Below are positions 63,175 to 64,000 of a stretch of DNA of 64,000 bases, piece by piece; the stretch's first letter is position 1; the number at the start of each line of letters is the position of its first letter. A program made the position numbers and the translations under genes. The stretch is taken from NCBI RefSeq assembly GCF_039595395.1, contig NZ_JBCNLP010000006.1, positions 1,679,001 to 1,743,000 on the forward strand, read 5' to 3'. Below the pieces are notes generated by a model. The model saw nothing but the letters and a program-made list of their open reading frames with translations. It was not told the origin of the DNA and ran no database searches. This DNA comes from Novosphingobium sp. (GTDB lineage Bacteria > Pseudomonadota > Alphaproteobacteria > Sphingomonadales > Sphingomonadaceae).

Positions 63175-64000
63175 TCATGAGATACCCGGTCCGGCACGCC
63201 CGCGACCAAACTCCCAGCTTATGGGCCCGTCGCGCATGATGCCCGACACGTTCTGGCCGATCCGGCGCTCGAGCACGTCCCGCCAGGGAACCAGCGTGAA
63301 ATCTCGCGAGCGCTCGATCAGTGCGTGCTTTCCGCCCACCATATCCACACTGCGCACCAGCCGCCCATCGATGCGCTCTCCCTGGCTCATCTCGGCAAAG
63401 GGCAGCCCCAGTTCCTCGGACAAGGCGCCGGCCAGGCGCAGCAATTCCCTGCGCTGGAGGTTGGCGAGCATGTCTGCGCGGTATTGGATGTCACCATCAT
63501 GATCCACCGCCAGTTGCTCATCGATCAGCCATTGCTGGCGCAGCGACTGAGCCGCGCGCACCTCCTGCCCAAAGCCGTTGTCGCGCAGGGGAACCGGCGC
63601 AGATGAGACCAACTCCCGGTCGAGCCATGTCGGGGCCTCCATCCCTGTGAGCCGCTCGAGCCGCTCATGGGAGAGCACTTCGACATCGACGGGCCGATCG
63701 CGCCATCGCCTGGCCTCAAAGGCCGCCGCTTTCTCCAGGTGATCGGCCGCGATGGTCCAGCTGCCGTCTGCCTCGCGCTCGACGCTGCCCATGACCCGTC
63801 GCATCGCTTCCAGCCGCCGCACATGGGCCTCGACAAAGCTTTCGCTGGCACTTTGATCGTGCTGGAGATGGGCCTCGACGCTGTAGCGTCCGCCCTGCGC
63901 GGCAGCCACTTGCGCAATCGTGCGATCGAGCTGACGTATCCCGGCCTCACGCGGCACGACCTTCACAATCGCACCGGTCGGCAGAGACGTGGTATTTTCG
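63175..64000 (-). CDS. Relaxase (VirD2-like, DUF3363 domain), 5' part outside window
   Basis: The visible 275 residues are the C-terminal DUF3363 part of the relaxase of this ICE class. Blocks include LPTGAIVKVVPREAGIRQLD, RTIAQVAAAQGGRYSVEAHL, MEAPTWLDRELVS and FTLVPWRDVLERRIGQNVSG. The frame stays open to the window edge, so an apparent start at 63966 is internal. The nicking domain lies outside the window. It ends 73 bp from the convergent small gene. Confidence 0.85.
   Translation of the reverse strand, partial: ENTTSLPTGAIVKVVPREAGIRQLDRTIAQVAAAQGGRYSVEAHLQHDQSASESFVEAHVRRLEAMRRVMGSVEREADGSWTIAADHLEKAAAFEARRWRDRPVDVEVLSHERLERLTGMEAPTWLDRELVSSAPVPLRDNGFGQEVRAAQSLRQQWLIDEQLAVDHDGDIQYRADMLANLQRRELLRLAGALSEELGLPFAEMSQGERIDGRLVRSVDMVGGKHALIERSRDFTLVPWRDVLERRIGQNVSGIMRDGPISWEFGRGRAGPGIS

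Larger units (their letters stand above)
48620..64000. mobile_element. Tn4371/trb-type integrative conjugative element, one end in window
   Basis: The region from the broken deacetylase to the window edge carries an integrase, an AlpA-like gene, DUF2274, trbI-G-F-L-J-E-D-C-B, a CopG-like gene, traG and a relaxase, the standard transfer module of this ICE class. The left end lies near 48620; the exact att core and the right end cannot be seen. The integrase region is clearly lower in GC than the chromosome. Confidence 0.85.

Noticed and set aside
63175..63966. A complete 263-residue protein at the right edge
   Set aside because: The frame remains open to base 64000 with relaxase-like sequence upstream of the internal start, so the gene is cut by the window.

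Overview
The window is high-GC DNA from an alphaproteobacterium, most likely a sphingomonad of the Novosphingobium/Sphingobium kind. The signs are three TonB-dependent receptors in 64 kb, a ScfR-controlled propionyl-CoA cluster with bioB inside it, a WxPGxW protein, a collagen-like lipoprotein beside a TpsB transporter, and a trb-type conjugative element carrying a DUF2274 gene. This placement is from gene content only. No tRNA, rRNA or CRISPR array was seen.

Left part (1-31 kb), chromosomal. A minus-strand unit (1-4036) encodes a Gly/Thr-rich lipoprotein, a TpsB outer-membrane transporter and an M24 metallopeptidase cut by the window edge. A secreted PI-PLC-like enzyme follows (4465-5532). 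The minus-strand operon pccB - small membrane protein - mce - scpA - bioB - pccA (13128-5681) turns propionyl-CoA into succinyl-CoA and makes the biotin synthase that supplies the PccA cofactor. It is divergent from its probable regulator ScfR (13229-14647), with TTTGCAA-like operator repeats between them. Next come an APC permease, a large TonB receptor with its own promoter/operator, marC-ldt, a WxPGxW protein, a LysR/quinone-oxidoreductase divergent pair, and a minus-strand operon of a TonB receptor with two secreted hydrolases (31265-25237).

Middle (31.4-42 kb). A MarR regulator is divergent from an eight-gene, tightly overlapping operon: TRAP transporter DctQ-DctM-DctP, a class III CoA transferase, a 774-residue fused 2-hydroxyacyl-CoA-dehydratase-like protein, an AMACR-like racemase, a second class III CoA transferase and a CapA-like phosphoesterase. 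It reads as import, CoA activation, epimerisation and dehydration/reduction of an unknown carboxylic acid. The dehydratase-like protein seems to lack the usual iron-sulfur cysteines and no activator ATPase is present. I consider this the most interesting system in the window.

42-48.6 kb. An alkylation-repair operon (ogt - 2OG oxygenase - alkB), two small hypothetical genes, a siderophore receptor with a Fur-like box, a LysR gene, and the 5' part of a polysaccharide deacetylase gene.

48.6 kb to the end. An integrative conjugative element appears to have split the deacetylase gene. Its integrase carries an in-frame amber codon. Behind it lie an AlpA-like gene, a DUF2274 gene, trbI-G-F-L-J-E-D-C-B, a CopG-like regulator, traG (with an odd 3' overlap into copG), a small opposite-strand gene and the 3' part of a relaxase gene that runs off the window. 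The far end of the element is not in the window.
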